Shown here one piece after another: positions 18,534 through 26,538 of a stretch of DNA of 64,000 nt. The stretch's first letter is position 1. Each line of letters opens with the position of its first letter. A model generated the notes under the pieces. It was not told where the DNA came from. It ran no database searches and saw nothing but the letters and a program-made list of their open reading frames with translations. A program made the position numbers and the translations under genes. This DNA comes from Levilactobacillus angrenensis (GTDB taxonomy: Bacteria > Bacillota > Bacilli > Lactobacillales > Lactobacillaceae), in assembly GCF_003946085.1 (NCBI RefSeq), contig NZ_RHOB01000002.1:124001-188000 (forward strand), in the 5' to 3' direction.

Positions 18534-20042
18534 TTAATCGTTTGGCGTAGATTCGTGTAATTCCTTCAGCGTGCCATCACGGTGCACTGGGGAAACATCG
18601 ACTTCGCTCAATGGAATCAGCTTCGTGTGCTTCTTGATCTTGTACCCGATGTAGAGAATCAAGACTAATGGCACACTGATGTAAGTGACCAGAACTTGTT
18701 CCCAGTTACCGGAGAAGAAGGATTGTGGGTCTTGCCCAACAATCACAGCCACACACAAGAACAACGCCAGGATTGGCCCAACTGGGAACCACTTTGCATG
18801 GTAGCTCAGTTCAGACAACTTGTGACCCTGCTTGATAAATGCCCGACGGAACCGGTAATGCGATAAGGCAATCCCGAACCAAGCAATGAAGCCGGTTAAC
18901 CCACTAGCAGCCACCAACCACATGTAAATCTGGGGACCGGCGATACTACTGATAAAGGTCAAGGCAGCAACGATGGTCGTTGCAAATAAGGCAGGATAAG
19001 GAATCCCGTTCTTCCCAGTCCGTTCAAACAGCTTGGGTGCGTAACCTTCCTTGGATAAGGAGTACAGCATCCGTGTAGAAGCGTACATCCCAGAGTTCGC
19101 AGCGGAAATGACTGACGTCAAGATAACCGCGTTCATGACACTAGCGGCAGCGGCCAAGCCGGCACGCTGGAAGACCAACGTGAAGGGACTGATGGCAATG
19201 TCACTGGCAGATGAACCCAACAGGTCCTTACTGGTGTAAGGTAAGACAGCGGCGATAACAAAGATAGCTAAGATGTAGAATAAAATGATTCGCCAGAAAA
19301 CAGAATTGATGGCCTTAGGAACACTGTGTGCAGGATCTTCGGATTCACCGGCCGTAATGCCGACCAGTTCAGTTCCTTGGAACGAGAACCCGGCAACCAC
19401 GAAGACACTCAGGATAGCTGGGAAGCCACCGACGAATGGTGCCTTCTTGTAGGTGAAGTTCTCTAAGCCAGTCGCATGACCACCCATGATACCAACAATC
19501 GTCATTAAGCCGACTGCCAAGAAGACGAAGATGGTGACGACCTTGATCAGAGACATCCAGAATTCGGTTTCCCCGAAAGCTTGGACGGCCAAGGCGTTGA
19601 TCAGGAAGACAATCCCTAATGCCACGGCACTCCAAATCCAACTTGGGACCCCTGGTAACCAGAACTTCATGACCAAAGCCGCCGTAGAAATATCAACGGC
19701 CACGGTAATGGCCCAGTTGAACCAGTAGTTCCAGCCCATCGCAAACCCTAAGGCTGGGTCAACATACTTGGCCGAATACGCCGCGAACGAACCAGAGATT
19801 GGCATGTTCGTCGCCATTTCACCCAAGCTGGTCATCAGGAAGTACACCATCAAACCCATGGCAACGTAAGCTGCTAACGCCCCACCAGGACCGGCCGTTG
19901 AGATAGCCGACCCACTGGCAACGAATAACCCAGTCCCGATACAGCCACCTAACGCGATCATGGATACGTGACGCGTCTTGAGTCCCCGCTTGACCTGATC
20001 TGAGGCCGCGCTGGTTGTTGCATTTGTCATATTCTGTTCCAT
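18534..20042 (-). CDS. lysP: Lysine-specific permease (APC family)
   Basis: Proton-coupled amino acid importer with 12 predicted membrane segments, 502 residues from MEQNMTNATT. The first transmembrane segment has the APC signature SMIALGGCIGTGLFVASG, and GTELVGITAGESEDPAHSVPKAI is the conserved cytoplasmic loop of the AAT/LysP subgroup. Lysine specificity is inferred from the riboswitch upstream as well as family resemblance. ATG 20040-20042 follows GGAGGAAAC. The frame stays open upstream to 20402, but that part is the riboswitch RNA, not protein. Confidence 0.92.
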   Translation of the reverse strand: MEQNMTNATTSAASDQVKRGLKTRHVSMIALGGCIGTGLFVASGSAISTAGPGGALAAYVAMGLMVYFLMTSLGEMATNMPISGSFAAYSAKYVDPALGFAMGWNYWFNWAITVAVDISTAALVMKFWLPGVPSWIWSAVALGIVFLINALAVQAFGETEFWMSLIKVVTIFVFLAVGLMTIVGIMGGHATGLENFTYKKAPFVGGFPAILSVFVVAGFSFQGTELVGITAGESEDPAHSVPKAINSVFWRIILFYILAIFVIAAVLPYTSKDLLGSSASDIAISPFTLVFQRAGLAAAASVMNAVILTSVISAANSGMYASTRMLYSLSKEGYAPKLFERTGKNGIPYPALFATTIVAALTFISSIAGPQIYMWLVAASGLTGFIAWFGIALSHYRFRRAFIKQGHKLSELSYHAKWFPVGPILALFLCVAVIVGQDPQSFFSGNWEQVLVTYISVPLVLILYIGYKIKKHTKLIPLSEVDVSPVHRDGTLKELHESTPND

Positions 20043-20094
20043 AATGTTTCCTCCTTCTTGATTAGAAGGACTTCCTCGAAACGACCCAGTCCAA

Positions 20095-20337
20095 TAAAAA
20101 AATCTCCCTCGCCAGAAAAGCCCGCGAAAGAGATTGGAAGTTTCATTATTCCAAGTCAATATCGTTGAAAGCGCCCCGCAACCCATATTTGGCTGCGACA
20201 GTCCCTGATCTGTTAAACCAGGACCCAACCACCACGCTATGTCCTCACGTGTTGATTTCGGCGACCGCCCCTTTAACTTTCCTTCAGCGATGTGACCCAT
20301 CTCCGGAAAGCGACTCTTGTTGGTCGCGCCTCTTCTA
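20095..20337 (-). promoter_or_regulatory. Lysine riboswitch (L box) with terminator
   Basis: The minus strand carries the L-box blocks in order: GAGGCGCGACC, AAGAGUC, GGUCACAUCGCUGAAGG, AAAGGGGCGGUCGCCGAAA, then a long apical arm and closing UUGCGGGGCGCUUUC. They are followed by a terminator helix AAUCUCUUUCGC with GCGAGGGAGAUUUUUUU (20095-20136). Lysine binding would terminate transcription before lysP. Confidence 0.88.
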
Positions 20338-20350
20338 TTCGATACTTTGT

Positions 20351-20378
20351 AGTATACCATCACCAACTCACATTGCAA
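20351..20378 (-). promoter_or_regulatory. lysP promoter
   Basis: Minus strand TTGCAA (20373-20378), 16 bases, TATACT (20351-20356), immediately upstream of the riboswitch and just past the stop of the preceding acetyltransferase gene. Confidence 0.65.
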
Positions 20379-20401
20379 GTTCAAATCCCAGAAAATGCCC
20401 A

Positions 20402-20947
20402 TTAATTTTTGTGAGCAGGCAAATCTAAACGGAAAAGTCGTTCAGGTGTGGCGGCTTTTCCCCCAATATCGGGGGCCACAAAATGCGGTAAAACCACTGT
20501 GAATCCTAGTTTTTCAAGCACCCGTTGAGACTGATGATTGGTCACGAAACAGGTTGCCCAAACGGTCTGCGGTTGTTGCTTTGCCCGTTGAACTAACTGG
20601 AGGCTCCCGTCAATGGCTTCTGGCATGATGCCCTGGCCCCAGTCCTGCGGGTCGAGAAAATACCCCAGGTCATATGCCGTATCGCTGGGGAGCCCCTCTG
20701 CCGTCAGATGACGGTAAAATAAAATGGTGCCCATAAAACGCTGAGTACTCTTATCCTCAATGCTAAAGGCAAACGGGCTTTGCCGGTCGGCCGCTAGCCA
20801 CCGTTTGACCTGATCCGTCGACACGTCTGCCGGTGACCCGTTTGCTGCCGCCACTGCTGGTAAGGTCAATAGCCGCTGGTACCCTGGTAAGTCGCTTTCT
20901 GTCAAAGGGCGTACCCGCACCCGCGCCGTTTCAATAATCCGCTCCAT
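20402..20947 (-). CDS. GNAT family N-acetyltransferase (RimJ/RimL type)
   Basis: Acetyl-CoA-dependent acetyltransferase, 181 residues. It opens RIIETARVRVRPLTESDLPG and has the acetyl-CoA loop region LGYFLDPQDWGQGIMPEAI and the late motif NHQSQRVLEKLGF, which place it in the Acetyltransf_3 subgroup that acetylates N-terminal or small amine substrates. The substrate is unknown. It is upstream of the lysP promoter and probably transcribed alone. Confidence 0.88.
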   Translation of the reverse strand: MERIIETARVRVRPLTESDLPGYQRLLTLPAVAAANGSPADVSTDQVKRWLAADRQSPFAFSIEDKSTQRFMGTILFYRHLTAEGLPSDTAYDLGYFLDPQDWGQGIMPEAIDGSLQLVQRAKQQPQTVWATCFVTNHQSQRVLEKLGFTVVLPHFVAPDIGGKAATPERLFRLDLPAHKN

Positions 20948-21096
20948 TCACTGTTCCCTCTTTTCCTGTTCTGCGCTAAATGCGTTATACTTTAACCATA
21001 CAGCGATGAGCCACCGACCCAACCGAAGCTGAGGCCGAACTCACCGCAGTCAAAACCATTAAATCCTATCATGACTTATTTCAGGAGGTTTCGCAA

Positions 21097-21891
21097 TTGA
21101 AAACAATCACTTTGCCACTGGCCCCGAACTCGCCAGCTTACTTACAAGCCTATTTACGCCAACCCGCAACGGATACGGGAACTTACCCGGCCATCATCAT
21201 CGTGCCGGGCGGCGCTTACACCCACATCCCTGAACAACAAGCTGAAGATCTGGCCCTAGCCTGGTCCGCCCGTGGCTACCAAGCCTTCTTCCTGCGCTAC
21301 ACCTTTGCCGGCGAAAAAACACCGCTACTGCCCACACCAGTTGTGGAACTGGCTAAGAGTGTCGCCCTGTTGCGGCGTAACGCGAATGCTTGGTTGATCG
21401 ACACCGACCACATCTTCGTGGCCGGCTTCTCCGTCGGCGGCCACATCACCGCGTTGTTCAACGACCTGTGGCATGACGACAAATTCAACCAGCTGGCTGG
21501 CACCACGCCTTACGAAATCAAACCGCGCGCCGTCATCCTCAGCTACCCAGTCATCACCCCAGCCGCCGGTTACCCGACTGACGCCGAGACGCTGGCTAAA
21601 TGGACGGATGACCCCGACCAGATTGCGGCCGACCAGCGCGTCACTCCACGCAACGTGGCTACCTTCATTTGGGTCACGGCGGAAGACCCCTTGGTTCCCG
21701 TTCAAAATGCCCTGGCCTACGCGCAGGCGTCGATTGCCAATCACGTGGACACCGAATTACACGTCTTCCATCAGGGGCCACACGGCTTAGCCCTGGCCAA
21801 TCAGGTCACGGCCTGGAAGCCAGGCACCAACCTGCCCCACGTGGCCCACTGGATGGACCTCGCCGAAGAATGGCTACACGAACTGGATTAA
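21097..21891 (+). CDS. Alpha/beta hydrolase (esterase/xylan esterase-like)
   Basis: Cytoplasmic serine hydrolase of 264 residues. The oxyanion motif IVPGGAYTHI is near residue 35, the nucleophile elbow GFSVGGH at about 107-113 (Ser at 109), an acidic residue in TAEDPLVPV and the catalytic His in HQGPHGLAL. This matches the BD-FAE/AXE-like subgroup common in lactobacilli. TTG start at 21097 with AGGAGGT (21083-21089). It is a single gene ending at a clear terminator; the substrate is not predictable. Confidence 0.9.
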   Translation: MKTITLPLAPNSPAYLQAYLRQPATDTGTYPAIIIVPGGAYTHIPEQQAEDLALAWSARGYQAFFLRYTFAGEKTPLLPTPVVELAKSVALLRRNANAWLIDTDHIFVAGFSVGGHITALFNDLWHDDKFNQLAGTTPYEIKPRAVILSYPVITPAAGYPTDAETLAKWTDDPDQIAADQRVTPRNVATFIWVTAEDPLVPVQNALAYAQASIANHVDTELHVFHQGPHGLALANQVTAWKPGTNLPHVAHWMDLAEEWLHELD

Positions 21892-21958
21892 CACCAGCGG
21901 GGACTTGGGTTAGTCCAGTCTCGTCAAGCACGCTTCAAAAATTCTAGTTAATCAGTCA

Positions 21959-21989
21959 ATCCTTTCTCGTCTTGGGAAAGGATTTTTTG
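21959..21989 (+). terminator. Terminator of the hydrolase gene
   Basis: AATCCTTTC and GGAAAGGATT pair around TCGTCTTG and are followed by TTTTTTG. Element C starts within about 10 bases downstream. Confidence 0.85.
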
Positions 21990-21996
21990 TGTCATC

Positions 21997-22452
21997 CTAA
22001 AGGTTCAAAACGAATTAATGCATTAACGCCTGGAGTGACAGCATTGTGCCCACTAAAATTAGCGAAACCAGAAGCCTGCGTCAGCCAGAGATTATCAGCA
22101 ACACTGTGTTAGAGATCAGTGGCTAGATCAGCTGTTACCTGGGGCTAAGCCGATCGTCCTTAGCACACACTCCTGTAGCCGAGAGTCCGTCAAATATGGA
22201 TTCAGCCGTGGGAGTTGCCTTAGTGGCGTGATTCATGCCGCTTAGGCAACTGGCGTCTTTGAGATGTGAACTACGGCTCAAAGCGAGGCGTCGAGACCGC
22301 CCTTTGGCTCGACCCGTCCGCCCACCGCGTTCCAACCCATAGTTGGCGGACGGTAGACGACCAGCTCGAACTATGAAGCTGTAGACGACTAATTGAACGA
22401 GAAAAGTCGCGTGGTCACACCGGTTATAGCTGATTTTTGTCTTTCAGATTTT
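21997..22452 (-). repeat. Dispersed structured element copy C (minus orientation, about 455 bases)
   Basis: Shares both ends with A and B but lacks their inverted second core. Outer helix arms are 22334-22351 (AACCCATAGTTGGCGGAC) and 22185-22202 (GTCCGTCAAATATGGATT), with two mismatches and one G-U pair. The inner hairpin uses TCGAG/CTCGA where A and B use CCGAG/CTCGG. It fills the space between two convergent terminators exactly, about 8 bases from the one on the left and 10 from the one on the right. Confidence 0.85.
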
Positions 22453-22462
22453 AGGTATCAGG

Positions 22463-22498
22463 CAAAAAAAAGACAACCATCCCAGCGGATGATTGTCT
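22463..22498 (-). terminator. Terminator of the PAP2 phosphatase gene
   Basis: Minus strand AGACAAUCAUCC pairs with GGAUGGUUGUCU and is followed by eight U (22463-22470). Confidence 0.85.
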
Positions 22499-22504
22499 CA
22501 TAGT

Positions 22505-23173
22505 CTAAATTTCTGAGCGTTTGAGTAGCGGCCAATTTTGCATGACCGGCGCTAAGCGAATGTAGAGCCCTTCGGCGAACTGTAACCACAGATATGCCAG
22601 TAAGACGGCGCCGATGGTATCCGTTGGGAAGTGGGCGTTTAAGTAGACCCGTGAAATCATGACCAAGCCGAGCCAGACGATCAGCAGGATGCGGGCCAAC
22701 CAGGCCTTCCAAGCCGCCGCAATCATCGGAATCAAGATGACCCAGATCATGGCAATCAGCAAGAACGTCCCGAAAACGTGGCCACTGGGGAAACTATACC
22801 CATCATCAATGGCTAAGTGGGTCGAAGGTCGTGCCCGTTTGACCAGGCTCTTGACCAAACTCGCAATGACATCCCCACCAGCTAAGGTCGCCAGACACCA
22901 CAGCGCAGGAATCTTGAACTTGAAGCCCCACAACAGAAAGGCCAAGATCAGCACCCAAATGATATCTAACTTAGGCTCAGCCAGACTGGTCACTCCCCGA
23001 TACAGCAGTGTTTTCCACTCTGGCTGGTTCTTTTGGATCACGTCGACGATGGATGAATCCAAGAATTCCACGTAAGCGTTCTGCGCTTTTATGTAAATGG
23101 CCACGACCAAGAACAAGGCCGTTGCCAAGGTAAATTTCCACGGCCGGTCACGGTCACGATTAAATAACATCAT
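22505..23173 (-). CDS. PAP2 family phosphatase, membrane bound
   Basis: Integral membrane lipid phosphatase of 222 residues. The three phosphatase motifs are complete: KSLVKRARP, SFPSGHVFG and SRVYLNAHFPTD, with the catalytic histidines outside the membrane. Such proteins dephosphorylate undecaprenyl pyrophosphate, phosphatidylglycerol phosphate or phosphatidate; which one is unknown here. Five to six membrane segments are apparent. Start at tandem ATG codons behind AAAGGAA. Monocistronic with its own terminator. Confidence 0.92.
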   Translation of the reverse strand: MMLFNRDRDRPWKFTLATALFLVVAIYIKAQNAYVEFLDSSIVDVIQKNQPEWKTLLYRGVTSLAEPKLDIIWVLILAFLLWGFKFKIPALWCLATLAGGDVIASLVKSLVKRARPSTHLAIDDGYSFPSGHVFGTFLLIAMIWVILIPMIAAAWKAWLARILLIVWLGLVMISRVYLNAHFPTDTIGAVLLAYLWLQFAEGLYIRLAPVMQNWPLLKRSEI

Positions 23174-23276
23174 AGTTAACTATTCCTTTCGTCATACCCG
23201 ATTCTGGGAAAACCCCTAGCAATGAGTATACCACCCCGGGGCTAAATTTCTAGCGTTCCCGCCAGTATTAACACTT

Positions 23277-23732
23277 TTATAAACGCTTGTGGTGTCGCCA
23301 GAACCGCCGTTGAATCCGGTTGACCAATTCTGACAGCAGAAAGCCAAAGGCAATGGCCCCGGAGATCATAACGACCTGTAGTAAAAAGACAAAGGCCGTC
23401 GAGTTCTGGCCTAACGCGAAGTTCTTGATCATTTGGTAGGCTTGCCCGCCCGGCACCAGTGGCACAATCGCCGGGATGTTGAAGAGAATCATGGGCATCT
23501 TTTTAATTTTGGCCGCTTGTAGCGAGGCGACCCCGATGGCCACGGCGCCTAACAAGTTGCCGACCACGTAACCGCCGCCCCACAGGACCGTGAAACGGTA
23601 GAGGACATACCCCAACACACCAATCCAGCCGCCGACGTTGAGTGCCCGGCGGGGGATGTTGATCAGAATCCCAAAGGCAATCGTGGCCACGTAGGTCCCT
23701 ACCACTTCAATTACAAATTCCAAAATCGACAT
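23277..23732 (-). CDS. Threonine/serine exporter family, small membrane subunit (ThrE_2 type)
   Basis: 151-residue protein with four to five membrane segments, matching the C-terminal half of full-length ThrE (DUF3815-like). Features are the VLGYVLYRF segment, GAVAIGVASLQAAKIKKMP, and the conserved NIPAIVPLVPGGQAYQMIKN. It lies 16 bases after the larger partner, with AGGAGGCGG before its ATG, so the two are translated as a pair and should form one exporter for threonine or serine. Confidence 0.88.
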   Translation of the reverse strand: MSILEFVIEVVGTYVATIAFGILINIPRRALNVGGWIGVLGYVLYRFTVLWGGGYVVGNLLGAVAIGVASLQAAKIKKMPMILFNIPAIVPLVPGGQAYQMIKNFALGQNSTAFVFLLQVVMISGAIAFGFLLSELVNRIQRRFWRHHKRL

Positions 23733-23748
23733 CAGTCCGCCTCCTCAC

Positions 23749-24504
23749 TCATAAGAATTGTAATACCATGGCGATGCCAAACCCGATCGCGGCCGCACTG
23801 ACCAGGGCCTCAACGCCCCGTGCTGGCCCGCTGACCAGGTTGCCAGCCAAGATATCGCGCACCGAATTGGTGATGGGTACCCCCGGGACCAGCGGCATCA
23901 CACCACCAATGATAATGTCATCGACGCTGTTGCCCAGCCCCCAATGCACGAAGACAACCGCCATGAGCCCAATCGCGGCCGCCGAAGTAAACTCAGACAG
24001 GAAGCGAATCTGAATATATTTATTCAATACATAGTAGACCCACCAACCCAGCATCCCCACGACACAAGTAATCCAAAAATCGGGTAGATTGTGCCGAAAG
24101 ACGACTTCCAACGGCCCACTGACCATGGCCGCCGCCAACAGTTGGAGCCAAAACGGGAAGTAGCGGCTGACACTGTCCAAATGGTCCAGCCGGTCCGCAA
24201 ACTGCCGCAAATTAATTTTGCGGTCCGCAAACTGCCGCGATAAGTCATTGACCACGGCAATTTTTTCCAAATCAAAGGTCCGCCGCTTGACGGGTTCAAT
24301 CTGCGCGCCCACCTCGCCGTTGATCGCCATGAGAATGCCCGTAATCATCACGAAGAGCTGACTGGTCTGGGCCCCAGCATTGCGGGCGATTCGCGTCATC
24401 GTGTCCTCGACCCGTTCAATTTCCGACCCGTTCTCAATCATGATTCGCCCCGCGGTTAGCGCGGTATGAAGAATCAACTGGTCGCGCTTCTTTTGACTAC
24501 TCAT
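23749..24504 (-). CDS. Threonine/serine exporter family, large subunit (ThrE_1 type)
   Basis: 251-residue protein: N-terminal cytoplasmic domain (DUF1212 type, with LHTALTAGRIMIENGSEIER and TRIARNAGA) then five membrane segments including GGVMPLVPGVPITNSVRDIL. Start ATG 24502-24504 after GAGAGGG gives MSSQKKRDQL. At 24191-24238 an 18-base sequence is repeated exactly with a 30-base period. This encodes RQFADRKINLRQFADR, a 10-codon in-frame duplication in the cytoplasmic domain. Confidence 0.9.
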   Translation of the reverse strand: MSSQKKRDQLILHTALTAGRIMIENGSEIERVEDTMTRIARNAGAQTSQLFVMITGILMAINGEVGAQIEPVKRRTFDLEKIAVVNDLSRQFADRKINLRQFADRLDHLDSVSRYFPFWLQLLAAAMVSGPLEVVFRHNLPDFWITCVVGMLGWWVYYVLNKYIQIRFLSEFTSAAAIGLMAVVFVHWGLGNSVDDIIIGGVMPLVPGVPITNSVRDILAGNLVSGPARGVEALVSAAAIGFGIAMVLQFL

Positions 24505-24627
24505 CCCGGTCCCTCTCTTCTCACAGGTGTTTTTCTCATTATACGGCATGCCACCGGTTGGGGAAATACGCAATCAGCTTTTTCCGTAAAACTTTTCAAA
24601 TTTGACCGCATCCGCCACGCACGTCTC

Positions 24628-24668
24628 CCAAATTAAAAAGCCCAAGACACGAGGTCTCGGACTCTAAA
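24628..24668 (-). terminator. Terminator after the small secreted protein gene
   Basis: Minus strand AGUCC-GAGAC pairs with GUGUCUUGGGCU, followed by UUUUUAAUUU, five bases past the stop. Confidence 0.7.
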
Positions 24669-24672
24669 CTGA

Positions 24673-25068
24673 TCATTTAACATAATACGACGTGACCGTA
24701 TCAAATGACCACTTCAACGCTGGTTTATTCTTGTAATGGGTCTTGCGTAGCACATTATATTCACCGACCTGTTGGCCCTTCGCAATTTGAAAGACCGAAA
24801 CCGTCTTCTTGCCAATATGTACACCCAGTTGTTTTTTCTGGTAGCTACCGAAATGGCTCTTGAAGGACCGGGCCCCAATTTTAAGCTTAAGGCCTTTCTT
24901 CAAATGCCCTGTCGAATGCTTCAAATGCCAGGTTCCCCGGTAAGCCTTGGGAATCTTCTGGTGCACGTTTTGTTTCGCAGCGGCCGGTTGTGGCTGCTGT
25001 AAAACCGTTGTGGCCCCGACGCCAAGTGTCGCTACCGCTAGCACAGTCAGTAATTTTGGTCGAAACAT
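24673..25068 (-). CDS. Small secreted protein, unknown function
   Basis: 131 residues with a plain signal peptide: MFRPKLLTVLAVATLGVGA core and an AAAK cleavage region near residue 31. The mature part is basic and lysine rich (pattern GTWHLKHS, LKLKIGARSF, KPALKWSFDTV), of the kind seen in many short extracellular Lactobacillaceae proteins. I do not recognise a domain. A ribosome site GGGAG lies before the ATG at 25066-25068. Single-gene unit. Confidence 0.8.
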   Translation of the reverse strand: MFRPKLLTVLAVATLGVGATTVLQQPQPAAAKQNVHQKIPKAYRGTWHLKHSTGHLKKGLKLKIGARSFKSHFGSYQKKQLGVHIGKKTVSVFQIAKGQQVGEYNVLRKTHYKNKPALKWSFDTVTSYYVK

Positions 25069-25132
25069 AGTTATCCACTCCCTTCATTATTGATGATATC
25101 ACGAAACTACTTAGAGTTAGCCAATTTTGCCT

Positions 25133-25167
25133 AAAAAAAGAGTTTGGCCGAAACCGCCCAAACTCTT
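25133..25167 (-). terminator. Strong terminator downstream of element B and mntR
   Basis: Perfect ten-base arms, minus strand AAGAGUUUGG and CCAAACUCUU, enclose a GC-rich loop and are followed by UUUUU. The nearest upstream minus-strand gene is mntR, 660 bases away with element B in between. Confidence 0.85.
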
Positions 25168-25194
25168 GGTGTACTAACTTTCGTTTTATTTCAC

Positions 25195-25829
25195 TGAAGG
25201 TTGAAAGATAAATATCAGCTAGAAGTACTGTCACCACGCGACTGATGGCGTAAATATGAGTCGTTTATAGCATCCTAGTGAGAACTGGCCGCCTGCCGTC
25301 CGCCAACTATGGGTTGGAACGCGGTGGGCGGACCGGACCGAGCCTGGAAAACGGTCTCGGCCTCGCTTTGAGCCGAAAAACACGTCTCAAAGACGCCAGT
25401 TGCCTAAGCGGCATGAACCGCGCCACTAAGGCAACTCCCACGGCTGAACCCATATTTGGCGGACTCTCGGCTACAAGAGTGTTTGCCAGCAAAAGTCGGT
25501 TTAACCCCAGGTATCGGCTAATCTAGCGACTAGTCTCTAGCACAGTGTTGCTGATAATCACCAATCTACCGGAGGCAGACAGAGATGGAGCCAGCTGTGT
25601 CGACGGTGTTGGCTGAGGTCTTTTCTCAGCCTACAGCGTGGGGCGACTTTGGAGACTGGCGGTCTTAGCCAGGCTTTAAAGCGAACCGGAAGACCGCCCC
25701 TCAGGCTGGAGGTGTCCCCCATAGCAGGCGGAATCTCTAGCTGACGCAGGCTCCTGGTTTCACTAATTTTAGCGGACAGAACACTGTCGTTCCAGGGGCT
25801 ATCACGTTAATGCTAATTTCAACCCTTAG
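25195..25829 (+). repeat. Dispersed structured element copy B (full length, about 635 bases)
   Basis: Near-collinear with A throughout, including the inverted second core at about 25590-25720. Outer helix arms GTCCGCCAACTATGGGTT (25298-25315) and AACCCATATTTGGCGGAC (25447-25464). The right end, reverse strand CTAAGGGTTGAAATTAGC, abuts the mntR stop codon directly; the left end is 28 bases from a terminator. So it appears inserted in the 3' region of the mntR transcript, core antisense to it. Confidence 0.85.
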
Positions 25830-26477
25830 TTATTTCACAAAAATATAGTGCGCTGCCTTGTAGCTAACGATCAGCTCGGCATCATCCGTGAGATTTTGTA
25901 CCGTCACGGGGCCTTCGAACGGATCATGCTTGATGATTTTCAGTTGGTCCCCGATGTCTAGCTTTAAGTCGCCCAGGTACGTCAACAGATCATGGTTATC
26001 AATGAACCGATCGACCGAGACAATGTCCCCGTCCGCCGCATCATTGAGCACCGTGTGTGAATCTTCGTGGTAGTGGCCGTAACGGTCAGGAATTACGCCA
26101 CCGTGCGGACAATGCGTGGGATTCCCCAGCATATCGTCCAGCGCGTTGACTAATTTGGCACTCGTCACGTGTTCCAAGACCTCCGCTTCATCGTGAACGT
26201 CCGGCAAATCGTAGTCGAGCTTTTCCACTAAAAAGTCTTCCCAGATCCGGTGCTTGCGGACCAGATCTTCGGCCAGGCGAATGCCCTTATTGGTCAACGA
26301 AATCCCGGCGTAGGGCGTGTGTTCAGCCAGCCCTTCTGCCGCCATTTTGTTGACCATTTCGGTCACAGAACCCGCCGCAATATTCAAGCTGATGGCAATT
26401 TGCTTATTGGAAACCTTTTTCTGTTTCCCACCCAGCTCAAAAATAATTTTTAAATAATCCTCCTTCATCGGAGTCAT
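25830..26477 (-). CDS. mntR: DtxR/MntR family metal-dependent regulator
   Basis: Metalloregulator of 215 residues. The winged helix spans about residues 1-65 (KKVSNKQIAISLNIAAGSVTE). The dimerisation and metal-binding domain follows, with HDEAEVLEHVTSAKL and PTHCPHGGVIPDRYG. A C-terminal SH3-like domain is present, which makes it the long DtxR-type version. Manganese or iron is the usual ligand; which one is not certain. ATG 26475-26477 has GAGGTG upstream. The neighbouring cation efflux gene 61 bases upstream is a possible partner. Confidence 0.88.
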   Translation of the reverse strand: MTPMKEDYLKIIFELGGKQKKVSNKQIAISLNIAAGSVTEMVNKMAAEGLAEHTPYAGISLTNKGIRLAEDLVRKHRIWEDFLVEKLDYDLPDVHDEAEVLEHVTSAKLVNALDDMLGNPTHCPHGGVIPDRYGHYHEDSHTVLNDAADGDIVSVDRFIDNHDLLTYLGDLKLDIGDQLKIIKHDPFEGPVTVQNLTDDAELIVSYKAAHYIFVK

Positions 26478-26538
26478 CACTGTTCACCTCATCTAGATAA
26501 TGCCTCATTTATACCGCGAATCGCGGCAAAACGCAAGG

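Noticed and set aside
20043-20402. Upstream extension of the lysP frame to 20402
   Set aside because: This stretch is the lysine riboswitch and terminator; the true start has a ribosome site at 20042.
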